Shown piece by piece: positions 47,013 to 59,500 of a DNA stretch of 64,000 nt. The stretch is from Papaver somniferum (Eukaryota; Streptophyta; Magnoliopsida; Ranunculales; Papaveraceae). The position numbers and the translations under genes were made by a program. The notes beneath the pieces were generated by a model that was not told the DNA's origin, ran no database searches, and worked only from the letters and a program-made list of their open reading frames with translations. The stretch is from the NCBI RefSeq assembly GCF_003573695.1, contig NC_039361.1:101496279-101560278 (forward strand), in the 5' to 3' direction. The first letter of the stretch is position 1; every line of letters starts with the position of its first letter.

Positions 47013-49405
47013 TGTTAGAGCACTGCTCGGTCAAACTCGCATGCGTTGCTATATCAAGCATGTTTGTCAATGTTAGTGATCAAAACTATAAGTCTTGATT
47101 TCTAGTCTATTATGGCTAAGTCTCGGACTAGGATAGTAAGTGTAGTTGAGATCAAGGACTTCATGGCGATTCATCATACAAGTGGAAGAACTACTCAAGG
47201 AACAAGTGGAACTTCTAGAAAAAAAGGTATGTGAAGACTTGAACTTATCTGTCACTCAAAAGTCTATCTATTCTATCTCCTACTTCTTGAGACAAAATTC
47301 GTATGCTATATATATAGACTTAGATTATACACATTTGGTATTTCGAGCCGAGTATGCCTCGCCTATTTATATCTCTAAATATGTGTTGGTAAGCGTTTCG
47401 CTTCGACCATGTTTTTCTTTACCTAGTGATGCAAGTCATGTATGTTTCAATCATCTTGAAAATTGCTTTGACGAGAAATATTGTAACAACTATATAACAT
47501 CCTCTAAGAATGTTTCAATGATTGGAATGAGAGTTTATATTACATGACCATAGTGGACATAAGTATGTTGTGGAAACACATATGTGCATAAGTCCCATAC
47601 TGGAAATCGTTTAGTAGCTAAGTCCGCGAACTGCCGAAGTTCTCAAACTCGAGAATTTCTACTGATTTATCAAACGGTTTTGCGTGATCCAAGTCCGCGA
47701 ACCCAGTCCGCGAACCAGCGAAGCTCTCGAACCCGAGAATTTATGTTGGACTTTGAAAACTCTTTCCAGTACTTCAAGTACGCGAACCTAGTCTGCGAAC
47801 TTGCAAAGGTTATATATCTGAAGATGATTTCTGAACTTAAACTTATAAAGACTAAGGAATGCTTTTGAAAACCGTGGCTATAAAGTTCATGAACCGATTC
47901 ATGTGAATCAAATCATCTTTGCTTCAATTGTTTCTTGTGTAGTACATGAGATTTCCTTGCAATTGAACAACTCTCTAACTAGTTCATGTGAGTCATTTGA
48001 ACTAGTTATGGTGAAGAAGAAAGTGGTTGGTATGAAATGCTCAAATGGCTAACCTTTTGGTTGACTATTGTTGAACCAACTATGCACACATTTGGGTACG
48101 GTTAACAAACCTAAGTGTGTGTATTTCAGTTGTGTATAACAAGCTAAGATTTCGATCTAACGGTTGAGATATATTAGCTTGAATCTAAATCAGGTTTTCA
48201 TCTAACGGTGGATAGCGTTTGCTTTGTGAGCAAGGCGAAATCCTGATTTGAAAGGCTATATAAGGGGACATCTAGCAACTCTATAAACTAATCCCCACAC
48301 CTTACGTGTGATACTAGTTTGTAATCTAGAGTCGGTTCTCCTTTAACCTTTGGTTTTCTTCTTCTAAAACCAGGTTAACGACTTAAAGACTTTATTGGGA
48401 TTGTGAAGCCAGACCGATACTACTTTTATCGTAGTTGTGTGTTCTGATCTTGCATCTTCTATCGTACGAGTACAATCATATTGATTGTCTTGAGATCGTG
48501 AGAGTTCTCCGATAGGCAAGATATAAAAGTAATCACAAACATCTTCGTCTCATCGTTTGTGATTCCACGACGTCTTGTTTCTCTACCATACGATTAAGAT
48601 TGTTGTGAGGTGATTGATTAATCTAGGCTGTTCTTCGGGAATATAAGACCGGATTATCAATTGGTTTCTGTTCACCTTGATTTTATATAAAAATACAAAA
48701 CAAAAACTTTAGGGTTTTTCCGTGGGAGACAGATTGATCCTTTGATAGACTTGTCTGTGTGAGACATATTTGTTTATTGTCAAAGCCTGCGATTTTGGGT
48801 CGTAGCAACTCTTAGTTGTGGGTGAGATCAGCTAACGGAATCAAGTGTGTAATATCCTGCTGGGATCAGAGGCGTAGGGGTGAAACCGTACCTTGTGGGA
48901 GACTGATTGGAGTTCAACTACAGTCCAGTCCGAAGTTAGATTATAGTAGGATAGTGTCTGTAGCGGCTTAATACAGTGTGTATTCAATCTGGACTAGGTC
49001 CCGAGGTTTTTCTACATTTTCGGTTTCCTCGTTAACAAAACTTCTGGTGTCTGTGTTATTTCTTTTCCGCATTATATTTGTTTATATAATAGAAATAATA
49101 CAGGTTGTGCGTTAGATCAATCAATTGGATAGTCCGACCTAACCGTTGTTGATTGATATTGGTTGGTCCTTGGATATTGGTCTTTCGTACCGTCCAAGTT
49201 TATATCTCTTTGATAAAGACTCGCAGATTTCTATTTGCTTGAGTAAAGATCAAAATCGAGAGATTGAGATATAAACTCTTTGATATATCTTTTTATTTAT
49301 TGAGTCTAACTGTCTAGTTGATTCTCATAAAAATTATATTGGAGTTAGTCTATACAGATTTCTAAGCGAAATATTGGGTGGTCTTGTTAAACCCCCGCTT
49401 TTTCA
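47013..49405 (+). repeat. 3' LTR of element B
   Basis: Partner of 40811-43201; ends CCCCCGCTTTTTCA. TATA box 48257-48264. Confidence 0.92.
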
Positions 49406-49410
49406 ATTTC

Positions 49411-49936
49411 CCACTTCTCCACTCTTTGACTTCAGCAACTGTCACACTTCATGGGATCACGATGTTTTCAATTCCAGCAATATAAAAAGCCTCTTAATCA
49501 TGATTGAAAGGACAAGATTCGAATACTCGAACATTCGTCTACACAAGAATTTCTCGGCAAGTTCATACAAACAATCTTTCGTCAACACGAACTCGTTGTC
49601 TAAGAAATCACTCTCAACTGAGTAAATTCAATCATTCAGAACTTTCCAACGCTGAATTCGCAACACACCTACAATCTCAGATCACCATTGATCTCACACA
49701 TTTCTCAGCTTCCTTCTTATAGATCAACCCATCCTCTCTTGTGACCGAATTGACTCTGGAATGGCCATTGTTCTTGGTTTAGGCCGGGGTCTTACAAATT
49801 TATATCTCTAACTTAAAGCACTCCCTTCTTGCAGTGCATCTGTGTGAGGTTCAACATTTCTCTCGGTTCAAGGAGTCTCCACACGGTCGTATCCTCAATT
49901 CCATAAAAACCAGCAAATCGTATTTCCCCATCTACA
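49411..49936 (+). repeat. 3' LTR of element F, last part
   Basis: Matches 35820-36342 of the 5' LTR; ends CCCCATCTACA, then the target duplication CCTAG at 49937-49941. Confidence 0.9.
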
Positions 49937-49941
49937 CCTAG

Positions 49942-51421
49942 TTGTGTTGTTACTGATGGAGCCGTCTATTCGGAGAGGAAAGTACCATAATTGGGCGAAA
50001 TCTCTTACGACCGATCACTTAAAGACTTCTGTGGGATCAAGAATCTCTACGAGTACCGTTGGTAGGAAACTAGAAGATTGCATTGTTATTTTAGTTTTCG
50101 ATTATTGATTTGTTTGACTAACATTTGTTGAATCTTTGATTGCACCTAGTTTTTTTATTCTTGAGAACCTTCTCTTCTGATATAAGGCTCACTCAAACTA
50201 GATCAAAGATCAACGTTTCTACGGATCTTTGTCTTTCTAGATCCGTAAGATAGATTCATTGATTTGCCATTGCTAATAGACTCCGTTCTGTGCGACAAAT
50301 CAATAAAGAATCAAGTTTTTTGTTGCAGGTTGTTACTTTGAAGATTAAATCGAAGATTGAAGACTTTGAATATTTGAAGACTTTTGTTCTTATGTTTTGA
50401 TCTTGGTGTAAGTTTCTGTGAATTGATTTTCCGGGATTAAAGAGGTTGTTATTTTCAATAAACATAACCTTTTTTAAGATCAACAAGTAGTTTGTGATTC
50501 TATCATAAACCTTGTAAGCAAGACAGATTGTTTCGGTAATCATTGTCTTGTTTGATCTTGTAACCGAGGAACTTCGGATCTTGTAACATGTCTTAAAAAT
50601 AGAAGATCCTTAACTGTGCTTATATCATATAATTCGGTATTGTGATTATAAAGTGACTTTTGTTACCAAACAGTTTATCCTTTACTGTTTGGAATACGAT
50701 CCAAAGGAATATTTTTTAACAATTGAAAGATTGAACCATTAAGAAGATATATTATATTTAAGTCCTAAATAGAACGACTGTTCAGCCAGGATATCTTGTA
50801 TCAAATATCTATTGAGAACTTTGGTTCTGCTAGATATTATCAAAACAAATATCTATAGAGAACTTCGGTTCTGCAAGATATTATCAAAACAAGAATACTA
50901 CTGAAGCTGAGTAACTAAGATTTTAGTCTACTTAGTATTGTCTACACGAATTTGCAGGTTTACTTTTTGTAGCGTCTTAATTCAATTGAGTATTCAAAAC
51001 TAGACTAGGTCCTGTGGTTTTTCTGCATTTGCGGTTTCCTCGTTAACAAAATTCTTGTATGTGTGTTTTACTTTATTTCCGAATTATAATTGTTTTTATA
51101 TTATAATTAAAGTAAATACACTTGTACGATAATTAGGCACTTGATACTTATAATATTTCGGTTATCAAGTGAATACTTTGTTGTTGTATTGTCTCGATTC
51201 CATATTTATAGACGATCACACAAAGTGTATAGGATTTTTCCACTTGACTTTGATATTCTCACTTTATTAGACCAGTCTGGACTAACCCTATTTCAAGTGG
51301 ACAACATGTTGAAATATTCCTTGGGTGATTGTTGCTCCAAGAGGTTTATACACGATACAAATTGAATAGGTTGTGATCAAATAAAAAGATTGTTGTGTAT
51401 TTGGGTACCCTTGTCTTTTCA
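49942..51421 (+). repeat. 5' LTR of element D, second part
   Basis: Continues the LTR interrupted at 25792; matches 56519-57969 of the 3' LTR. Ends GTCTTTTCA at 51421. Confidence 0.9.
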
Positions 51422-51423
51422 GT

Positions 51424-51438
51424 TGGTATCAGAGCAGG
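51424..51438 (+). other. Primer-binding site of element D
   Basis: TGGTATCAGAGCAGG after the LTR end. Confidence 0.85.
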
Positions 51439-51501
51439 CAAACACAAAAAGATCTAACAATATGTTTTTGACGTGATCCAACCTATAAGTTTTGAATCAA
51501 A

Positions 51502-53815
51502 TGGTTGATTCAGTTAACGTACCTCCAGGGTTTGATGGCTCAAACTATCTATGGTGGAAAATGGCTATGCAATCTTTCCTCCAATCTCATGACTTTAACA
51601 CTTGGTATTTAGTCACTGATGGTATGAACACCCAAACGTACTGGTCAATAACCTAACCACTGAGTTTAGACTAAAGGAATTGAAAGAATTCAATAATGAA
51701 GAAAAATTGCTATCGAAGAAAAATTCTTATGGATTAAACGCCATTATACATGTTGTAACTCGAGACCTCCATCATCATGTAACCAAGTGTAAAACATCAA
51801 AGAAGGATTGTGATATTATTAATATCGTATTTGAAGGGAATGCCTCTGAAAAAGAAGCTAGGCTTCAAACCCTATCTTCTAGATGAGAAAATATTCGTAT
51901 GGATGAAACGATACCTTTGATGAGTTTGATCAAAAACTTTCTGAAATAATGAATGCCTCTTATGCTTTAGGAAAAACTATTTCAGATAAAGATATTGTGT
52001 GTAAAATTCTAAGGTCTTTACCACCAAGATACGAATCTAAAAATTGCATGTCATCATGGAAGCTAATGATCTTTCCACACTATCTAGAAGCGCTCTAGTT
52101 GGTAATGAAATATCTTTGACCTTGAATACCAATTCAATGATGAATAGGGTATTACCCTTAAAGTTGTAACTAAGAATTGTTCTTTGGATACAAAAATCGA
52201 GTATTGTAGTGTTGATACGACTGCACGACAATTTAGAAAGTTATTAAGACAAAAGAAAAGGAGTTCTTGAAAATATGCAGCTTCTCATTCTCAAAAATCA
52301 CAGAAATGTGTAGATAATAGAGAACAAAATGATGGCCATAGCCTTAATTGTTCCAAGGATGAAGAGAACAAAGCTTTCACAACAATTGTTGAATGCACAC
52401 CTGAAAAGGATACTGAAGTAACTTTAGAAACAAAGGCACTTGAATGTGATATACTTTGTAAAAAGAATTAAAGTCTTAAAAAGGAAATTGATATTCTATA
52501 TAAGGATATTGAACGTGTAAGCAATGGTCAAACTTATCTTGAAGTCTTGGAAGAATACAGGAAACAAATTGAAAAAAGGGATCATCGTGCAGCTCCAGAG
52601 CCAAAGACACTGAACTCTGATCTTCGTGAAGAGAATTAAAGATTGAAAAGGGAACTTGATGAATTGGAGAACGATATAGACATTATTGGTGCTGGTAATT
52701 TTCTTGAATGCATGAAATGTTACAAAGAGCAAATCGAAGAAAATCATGTTCGAGAAGTGAAGCTACACACATAGTTGGAGAATCTAAAGAACACCAAGGT
52801 AAATAATTCTACCGAATCTGAAATAGATTATAAAGTTCAAATTGATAAATTTAAGGTTGATTTAAATAATGCTCTCGAAAAAATAAATTTTTTGGAGAAA
52901 GAGAATATGAGTCTAAAAGCGGACTTGAAAAAGTTCGATAGTAGCATAAAACAACTTGACTCAATGTTGAAGTCAACTAGAGTTCCTCGTGACACTCAAG
53001 GATTGGGATACAAAGGTGGACAAACTTTGAATGCTAAACAAGAGATAAAGTTTATAAATCCTAAAGACTCTGCTGAAGAAATTGCTTCAAAAGTTGCGAC
53101 AAAAGATTGTTCTTCCATAAAAGAAAAATCTGTAACACCTTCATCTTCGGCAAAAGATGGAAAATGTAAATTCCTTCAAACTCCAATACAAGTGGATCCA
53201 CAACAAGGTACCACTAAACTACATGATTCGTGTCTAGCTAAGCATTGCCTTTATTGTGGAAATAAAAGATACTTGAAAAGGGGATGCAGATTCCGTAAAA
53301 CAAATGAGAAATCCATAAATGCACGCATTTCCGCAAAATTGGCTGAACTCAATAATGCCCCTCGTGGGAAATCAGGTCATCATTGTCCAACAAATGAGAA
53401 AATTTTTATTATAAAAATAGTTCAAAGTCTACTTATCAGGCTTCTAAAAAGTTTTCTCATAATCGCTCAAACAATAAAATGAGAGATAACTTTGTAAAGA
53501 CCATATCTGATGTTCCAAATTAGAGAAAGGCTAACTCTCAGAGTTTTCAACATTTCAGTTACCCTAATGTTTCCTCAAGAGATTCATCTTGGATTTCAGG
53601 AGGAAATAATAGGAAGAACAAAGCTGCTCCTGTAAAACCCATTTCTAAATGGTTTCCAAAGTCTTCTCTAAAGACAACCAGGAAAGTATCAAAAGATATT
53701 CACAATGATGACACTCTAATGATAAGTTTCAATACTCATGACATTCAGAATATTGTGCTAAACGTTCTTGATCAAGTGAATGTAGCTCCATGTTATCATC
53801 ATTATATGAGATAAT
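51502..53815 (+). pseudogene. Element D gag (copia UBN2-type), decayed
   Basis: The ATG at 51502 opens MVDSVNVPPGFDGSNYLWWK, the usual copia gag start (PPxFdGxNYxxWK), ending at a stop near 51656. The next piece (51680-51886) has a KTSKKDCDIINIVFEG segment and ends LQTLSSR; then comes LSEIMNASYALGKTISDK-like sequence, all in gag order. A Lys/Glu coiled-coil region follows, and at about 53240-53285 the zinc-knuckle relic CLYCGNKRYLKRGC, where the CCHC histidine is Tyr. A last Ser/Lys-rich piece runs to 53815. Several stops and frame breaks interrupt it. Gag would package element RNA; no pol follows. Confidence 0.8.
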
Positions 53816-55350
53816 TAGGTCTCATATCGGTTACCTTTTTATGATTTTGTGACTTTTGATTTAGTGAATTTCATATCTAACCTTTTGGTTTGCTTAATCA
53901 AATAATCATAAAAGGATGATGACAATTAATTTCATATGTGAGTCACGATTATACTATTATCAATTTATTTCTCATAAGTTGTGTATATAGTATACATATG
54001 AGTCTTTGGTATTAGCTTATTACTATTGGTACGTAATAGTTAGAAAACATTTCAAACTTTATGTGGTAAAGGTTGCTTTTGCTGTTCTTATGTCTTCGCA
54101 AAAGGATGAGAAAACAATGAGGAAAAGAGGATGTGAAATTTGAGGTAAAGAGTTTGTTAGTTAATCGTTTTCATGTTCAAGAAAAGATTGAGTTTCTTGC
54201 ATATTTTTATTGCTTTTGCTTAACAAAATTTCGGTACAATTGATATTTTATTCCATTATGTGTGTATGGATGTGTGTGTGATTCAATTGTTTCCGGTTAA
54301 GAAAAACTATTGTTATCTTGCTTTATTGTTTGGTATCAGTCGTTTAGGCTTACGCAATTGTGGTGCAATTGCGGTGCTTTAATGTCTATGTTGTTTCAAT
54401 TGCTTCCGGTTGAGGTTAATAATTATGAAAGTTGATTTATTTGGTTTGTATGAATTATTTATGGATTAACGAAAGAAAAGGTTTTCGGGATGAATTGTTT
54501 AGTCCAATTTGATTCCGGCTAAGAGAAACTAAGTTAATTCTGATCTTAGTTAGACTTATAAAGTAAAGGTTTCGGTTATTCAAGTCTAATCGAATGCCTT
54601 AACAAGAAATGCTAGTTAACTAACCTAGTACTTGTCTTGTTTAAAATTGTAAGGTCTAAGTTATATGGATAATTAAAACCTGATGAGAAAAATAGATTTT
54701 TCTTTAGTTTGGTCTTATCGAATAAGCGATTGTATTTGTACAACCGGTTTAGCAAAAGAACTAAGGTGCTTAGTCGATTTTTTGGTTTGCTAAACTATTA
54801 GGGAAAATTTCTTCGGGAAATTGTTTCCTTGGTAACATATCAAAACAAAATTACTTTGTCGTTTCGGTTTTGATATTGGTTATCAAAAATGGTGTGTGGA
54901 ACCCTCGTGCTTAACTCTTATAGGTTTGCAAGTCTTTTGAGATTTGTAAGATCCTTTCGGTTTGTCTTGTATTTTCTCGTACCTTTTTCATTTTGTGACA
55001 AAAAGGGGGAGAAATATATGGAGTAAACAAGTGATACTGGTATTGATTTATATTGATTGGTGTCACTAAGGGAAAGGAAAATGGTGCTTAAACGTTTTAT
55101 CTAACGAAAAAGTAAAGCATAGACTAAGGGGGAGTAGCATATCATATGATACTTGTAGTTATATGGACTACAAAGGAAATAACAAAGACGTGCGGATTGA
55201 AAATCTACCTATCTTACCTTTAGGGGGAGTATTAGCTTTGTTATTATAATGTCAACAACGACATTTATTTTTGAATACATGCAAATTAGTATGAGTTATT
55301 TTTGTAATTCTTTTATCTCCATATGTAATAAAGATTTATCACTAAATTGA
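53816..55350 (+). other. Element D 3' interior without a gene
   Basis: No pol motif. Three copies of CAATTG-type plus TTCCGGTTAAG-like sequence (about 54284, 54397 and 54504), and G-rich AAAGGGGGAG tracts near 55003, 55128 and 55222. Confidence 0.6.
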
Positions 55351-55363
55351 CAAAGGGGGATAT
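55351..55363 (+). other. Polypurine tract of element D
   Basis: CAAAGGGGGATAT before the 3' LTR. Confidence 0.8.
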
Positions 55364-57969
55364 TGTTAGAGAACTGCTCGATTGAACCCACCAAGAATTG
55401 GTTTGCCAAGATTGGTTGTCATATTTAGTTCCAAAACTCGAGTCGCTAATATGTAAACTACAGTCAACTACGAAAGGTTAGACTAGAAATGATAGAAGTA
55501 TTATTGTGCTCCAGTTACTCACAAAGATTTGAATATGGATTGAAGACAACAAAGACATTATCTTTCAGCTTGAGGTTAGTAACTATGACTTGACTTGTTC
55601 CATATCTATCTTGTGTCTTTCAAATCTTTTAGATTGAAAACATAACATGCAAAGTTATATTATTATGATCAAAGTGCTAAGGAATTTATTGAATTACGAA
55701 GTATAATGTTTATCTTTTGAACTTCGTAAATATGACATCGACATAATATTTTGGGTGCTATTATGACTATGTATATGGGTAAAGGTGAAGATTTCATCCT
55801 AAGAAACAATGTTTACATTTGGTTAAAGGAAGTATGTTCATGAACTTGCTTTATGAATTAAAAGGGAAATCGCTAGGCTTATTCGTATTGTTTTAACGAG
55901 TCGCTTGATTATTTTTATTCATTGCAAATATTTTGAATTACCAATATGTGTGATTGAGTATAACCGTTCATAAACATGTTTATGTATCTTGGTAAAACTA
56001 ATCATAATGCCTAACTTTTGTATTGGTATGACTTTTATTAATGAAACCGATGTTAAGTAATCACCTGAGATTTAATGAACATGTGAAACAAGTTTTTAGC
56101 ATTGGGGGGATCGATCCTATGAACATGTGCAACAGAATACAAGTTTATACCATAAATATGTGGGAACCGATCCTAGTGAGAGGTGAAATCGTCCACAAGA
56201 AATCTCAACCCTATCTGAGCACGTTTTGTGTTTTTAACACAAAAATTTATCCAAAAATATCTTTTCGAATTTTCTATTATTCTAGAAATATTAGAGATAC
56301 CAAAAATATATTTGGTTAATGTGGATACGTGATGATGTCAACATTCATATTTGAGCATCTTATTTGCAGGAATTATGAAAACCGAGTTTTGCTATTTATT
56401 GCATATCTTGAGAATATTTTCGGTTTTGGAAATTCCTTGGTGTCCAAACTTCCTTGATCTATAAATACCTAAGTTTGCATCTCTAGCAAACTATCCTAAG
56501 AGCCAGCAAAACCACGTAGTTGTGTTGTTACCGGTGGAGCCGCCTATTAGGAAGAAAGTACCCTAATTAGGCGAAATCTCTTATGGCCGCTCACTTAAAA
56601 ACTTGTGTGGCATCAAGAATCTATACGAGTACCGTTGGTAGGAAACTAGAAGATTGCATTATTATTTTAGTTTTCGATTATTGATTAGTTTGACTAACGA
56701 TTGTTGAATCTTTGATTGCACCTAGTTTGTTTATTTTTGAAAAACTTCTCTTCACTCAAACTAGATCAAAGATCAACGTTTCTACGGATCTAAGTCTTTC
56801 TAGATCCGAAAGATAGATTCATTGATTTTCCATTGTTAACAGACTCCGTTCTGTGCGACAAATCAATAAGAAATCAAGTTTTTTGTTGCAGGTCGTTACT
56901 TTGAAGATTAAATCGAAGATTGAAGATTTGAAGACTTTTGTTTTTGTGTTTTGATCTTGGTGTAAGTTTCTGTGACTTGATTTTCCGGGATTAAAGAGGC
57001 TGTTTATTTTCAATAAACATAATCCTTTTTAAGATCAACAAGTAGTTTGTGATTCTATCATAAACTGTGTAATCAAGACAGATTATTTCGGTAATCATTG
57101 TCTTGTTTGATCTTGTAACCGAGGAACTTCGGATGTGGTAACAGGTCTTAAAAATAGAAGATCCTTAACTGTGCTTATATCATATATTTCGGTATTGTGA
57201 TTATAAAGTGAGTTTTCTTACCAAAAAGTTTATCCTTTACTGTTTGGAATACGATCCAAAGGAACCTTGTTTTACAATTGAAAGATTGAACCATAAAGAA
57301 GATATATTATATTTAAGTCCTAAAGAGAACGGATGTTCTGCTAGGATATCTTGTATCAAATATCTATTGATAACTTTGGTTCTGCTAGATATTATTAAAA
57401 AAAATATCTATAGAGAACTTCGGTTCTGCTAGATATTATCAAAACAAGAATACTGCTGAAGCTGCGTAACTAAGATATTAGTCTACTTAGTATTGTCTAC
57501 ATGAAGTTGAAGTTTTAGCGTCTTAATTCAATTGAGTATTCAAAACTAGACTAGGTCCCGTGGTTTTTCTGCATTTGCGGTTTTCTCGTTAACAAAATTC
57601 TGGTTTGTGTGCTTTACTTTGTTTTCGCATTATAATTGTTTTTATATTATAATTAAAGTAAATACACTTTTACGTTAATTAGGCACTTGATAATTTTCTT
57701 ATAAGATTTCGGTTATCGAGTGAATACTTTGTTGTTGAATTGTCTCGATTTCATATATATAGACGATCACACAAAGTGTATTGGAATCCACTTGACTTTG
57801 ATATTCTCACTTTGTTAGACTAGTCTGGACTAACCCTATTTCAAGTGGACAACGTGATGAAATATTCATTGAGTGACTATTGCTCCAAGAGGTTTATACA
57901 CGGTAGAAAGTGAATAGGTTGCGATCAAACAAAAAGATTGTTGTGTATTTGGGTACCCTCGTCTTTTCA
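55364..57969 (+). repeat. 3' LTR of element D (2606 bp)
   Basis: Starts TGTTAGAGAACTGC, ends GTCTTTTCA. TATA box TATAAATA at 56460. Holds two GGAACCGATCC-like motifs (one as GGATCGATCC, about 56107 and 56163), the few-copy counterpart of the arrays in relics K and H. Confidence 0.92.
56460..56467 (+). promoter_or_regulatory. TATA box in the element D LTR
   Basis: TATAAATA in the 3' LTR; the 5' LTR has TATAAACA at 25733. Confidence 0.55.
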
Positions 57970-59500
57970 GTCGTTGATTTAATTTAGGCTTTAAAAGCCA
58001 TGTGTCCAACCCATTTTGGGCCAACGATTTTTGGTGTTGGCGGGTGCTGGGAGCTGTTCGATCGGCCAGCACAATAGCCGGGCCGCTGGTGAACGTATCC
58101 GCTCCTTGCATGTTGATTAAAGTTGAATCTAGGCCGGTCAATCTGGCTGGCGAGGTTGAGCAGCCAAGATCGTTTTACGGCAGCAATATATTGCTGCTAA
58201 CATAAATTAGGGTTTTGTAACCCGCACGACTAGCCTACTTTGAGCAATCGATTTGGTGTGCTCCTGACGTGTCGTGGGCAGTTCGACTATCCAGGGATGG
58301 AGATGGGTTGTTGGCGAGCATACCGACACCTCGTTGGCCATCCAAAACAAAATCTAAGCCATCCAATTCGGCTGGCGAAGTTGGAAGGATGCGATGAGTT
58401 TGAGACTGCCATGGCCAATCTTAACTCGTTGAACTTCTTTTCAACAGTGCGACTAGCCTAGCTCCAGCTAGCGATCAGAGATATTGCTGGCGGGTTAAGA
58501 GGATTCCGATTGGATGGAATAGTGATGGGCCCGCCGGTGGACATCATGAAGTTTGCTTGGTCTCGTTTAAAGGAGGCCAAGCTCATTGAGTTGGCCGGCC
58601 AAATCGTGTGGCCGTGATTGTTTTAAGACTGAAATGCGCAATCTATGTTCAATTCCTTAAGGAATTAAATGTGTGCCTAGCCAACTTCCACTTTTACTCA
58701 AAGTGTGTGTTGCGCATTTAGACGATCTGATTAGTTGATGAGAAAGAGGGGCCAGTAGGCAATAATATGGCCGATTGGACACAGGGGCAGCTCCCTGCTA
58801 TGGAAAACTGGTCGTCCAAGTGATGTGTCCGCGCCTCTTTTTGCTGCTACCTTTATTTCCCGCAGTTTCTCTTTATTTCTTGGTAGGATTTTGCTCCTAC
58901 TGGTCCATGGCGGATCAATTTCCTAGCTTGCGTAGTTTTGGTCTCAACTGATAGGGTTCGAGACATTGCTCAGGGCGCAAAAGAATTAATTTTTTGTAAA
59001 TTAGTGAAATTAGGCTCATGGAGATTGAATTTTGTGGGCTAGCACAAAATCAATCAATTTCTGGTGAATTTTGTGTGTTCATACAAAATCGCTAATTATA
59101 TTTCAGAGGGCAGCATAACTTAGCGTGCCTCTAATTGAATACTTCTATGCACATCTTAATCCTGACACTTTGGGAAATTCATGCTACTCAGCTGCGATCA
59201 AGCATTAATTGCCATGTCATGTCAACATCAAAAGTTCAGCTGAGAACATGGCATAGAATTAATACTCGACATGCCATACATTAGTGATTAATGCAGGTGG
59301 AAGATGAAATTTACAAAATATTTGGGATTGTTGCTGCATGCACCATTTTGGATAAATTTTATATATAGATGTACTGAGTTTCTCAATACATATGTAAGTA
59401 AAGAGGCCCGGGCACTCATAACTTTTAAATGACTCAATTTCTTTGTAGAATAACGACGCATTAAATACATGGTTTTACAATTTTAACCCTGAACTAAAAA
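57970..59500. repeat. Repeat M, right part
   Basis: Continues the repeat interrupted by element D. Sub-units of about 200-230 bp (about 57970-58200, 58230-58460, 58470-58620) share a GGCTGGCGAAGTTG-like block and GGCCGG-rich segments. After 58620 comes unique-looking AT-rich LTR-like sequence. ORFs at 58002-58205 and 58240-58461 fall in the repeats and are not called as genes. Confidence 0.55.

Larger units (their letters stand above)
40811..49405 (+). mobile_element. Element B: complete non-autonomous copia-type LTR retrotransposon
   Basis: 5' LTR 40811-43201 (2391 bp), primer-binding site at 43204, interior 3.8 kb, polypurine tract 47001-47012, 3' LTR 47013-49405 (2393 bp). Perfect 5-bp target duplication ATTTC (40806-40810 and 49406-49410). 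Removing B joins ...AACATGATTTC to CCACTTC, exactly the uninterrupted sequence at 35810-35830 in the other LTR of element F. Carries two ORFs but no pol, so it is mobilised in trans. Same LTR family as A. Confidence 0.95.
25793..49936 (+). mobile_element. Element F: Ty3/gypsy retrotransposon nested in the element D LTR
   Basis: Starts TGTAGATGG (once the CACTA insert is removed) and ends CCATCTACA, a perfect 9-bp inverted terminus. The target duplication CCTAG is perfect (25788-25792 and 49937-49941). Parts: 5' LTR 25793-25800 plus 33120-36342; interior 36343 to about 38833 with gag remnant, protease and reverse transcriptase; 3' LTR about 38834-40810 plus 49411-49936. A deletion removed the rest of pol and about the first 0.7 kb of the 3' LTR. 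The RRPWIH protease-region motif and long LTRs suggest the Tat/Ogre side of gypsy; this is a guess. Confidence 0.9.
24767..57969 (+). mobile_element. Element D: gag-only copia LTR retrotransposon, split by a 24 kb nested insertion
   Basis: 5' LTR in two parts (24767-25792 and 49942-51421), primer-binding site at 51424, decayed gag (51502-53815), polypurine tract (55351-55363), 3' LTR (55364-57969). No pol. LTRs begin TGTTAGAG and end CTTTTCA. A clean 5-bp target duplication is absent (left gctgc, right gtcgt). However, left flank ...CGGCTGC followed by right flank CGTTGATTTAATTTA matches an undisturbed unit of repeat M (GGTTGCCGTTAATTTATTT near 24540). The insertion is therefore simple and the right duplication copy has probably lost a few bases. 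Confidence 0.85.

Noticed and set aside
57965..57975. Perfect 5-bp target duplication for element D
   Set aside because: Left gctgc and right gtcgt do not match. The insertion is supported instead by continuity of the repeat M unit across the site.
58002..58461. Two plus-strand ORFs right of element D
   Set aside because: They fall in the tandem sub-units of repeat M and the two readings do not agree as protein.
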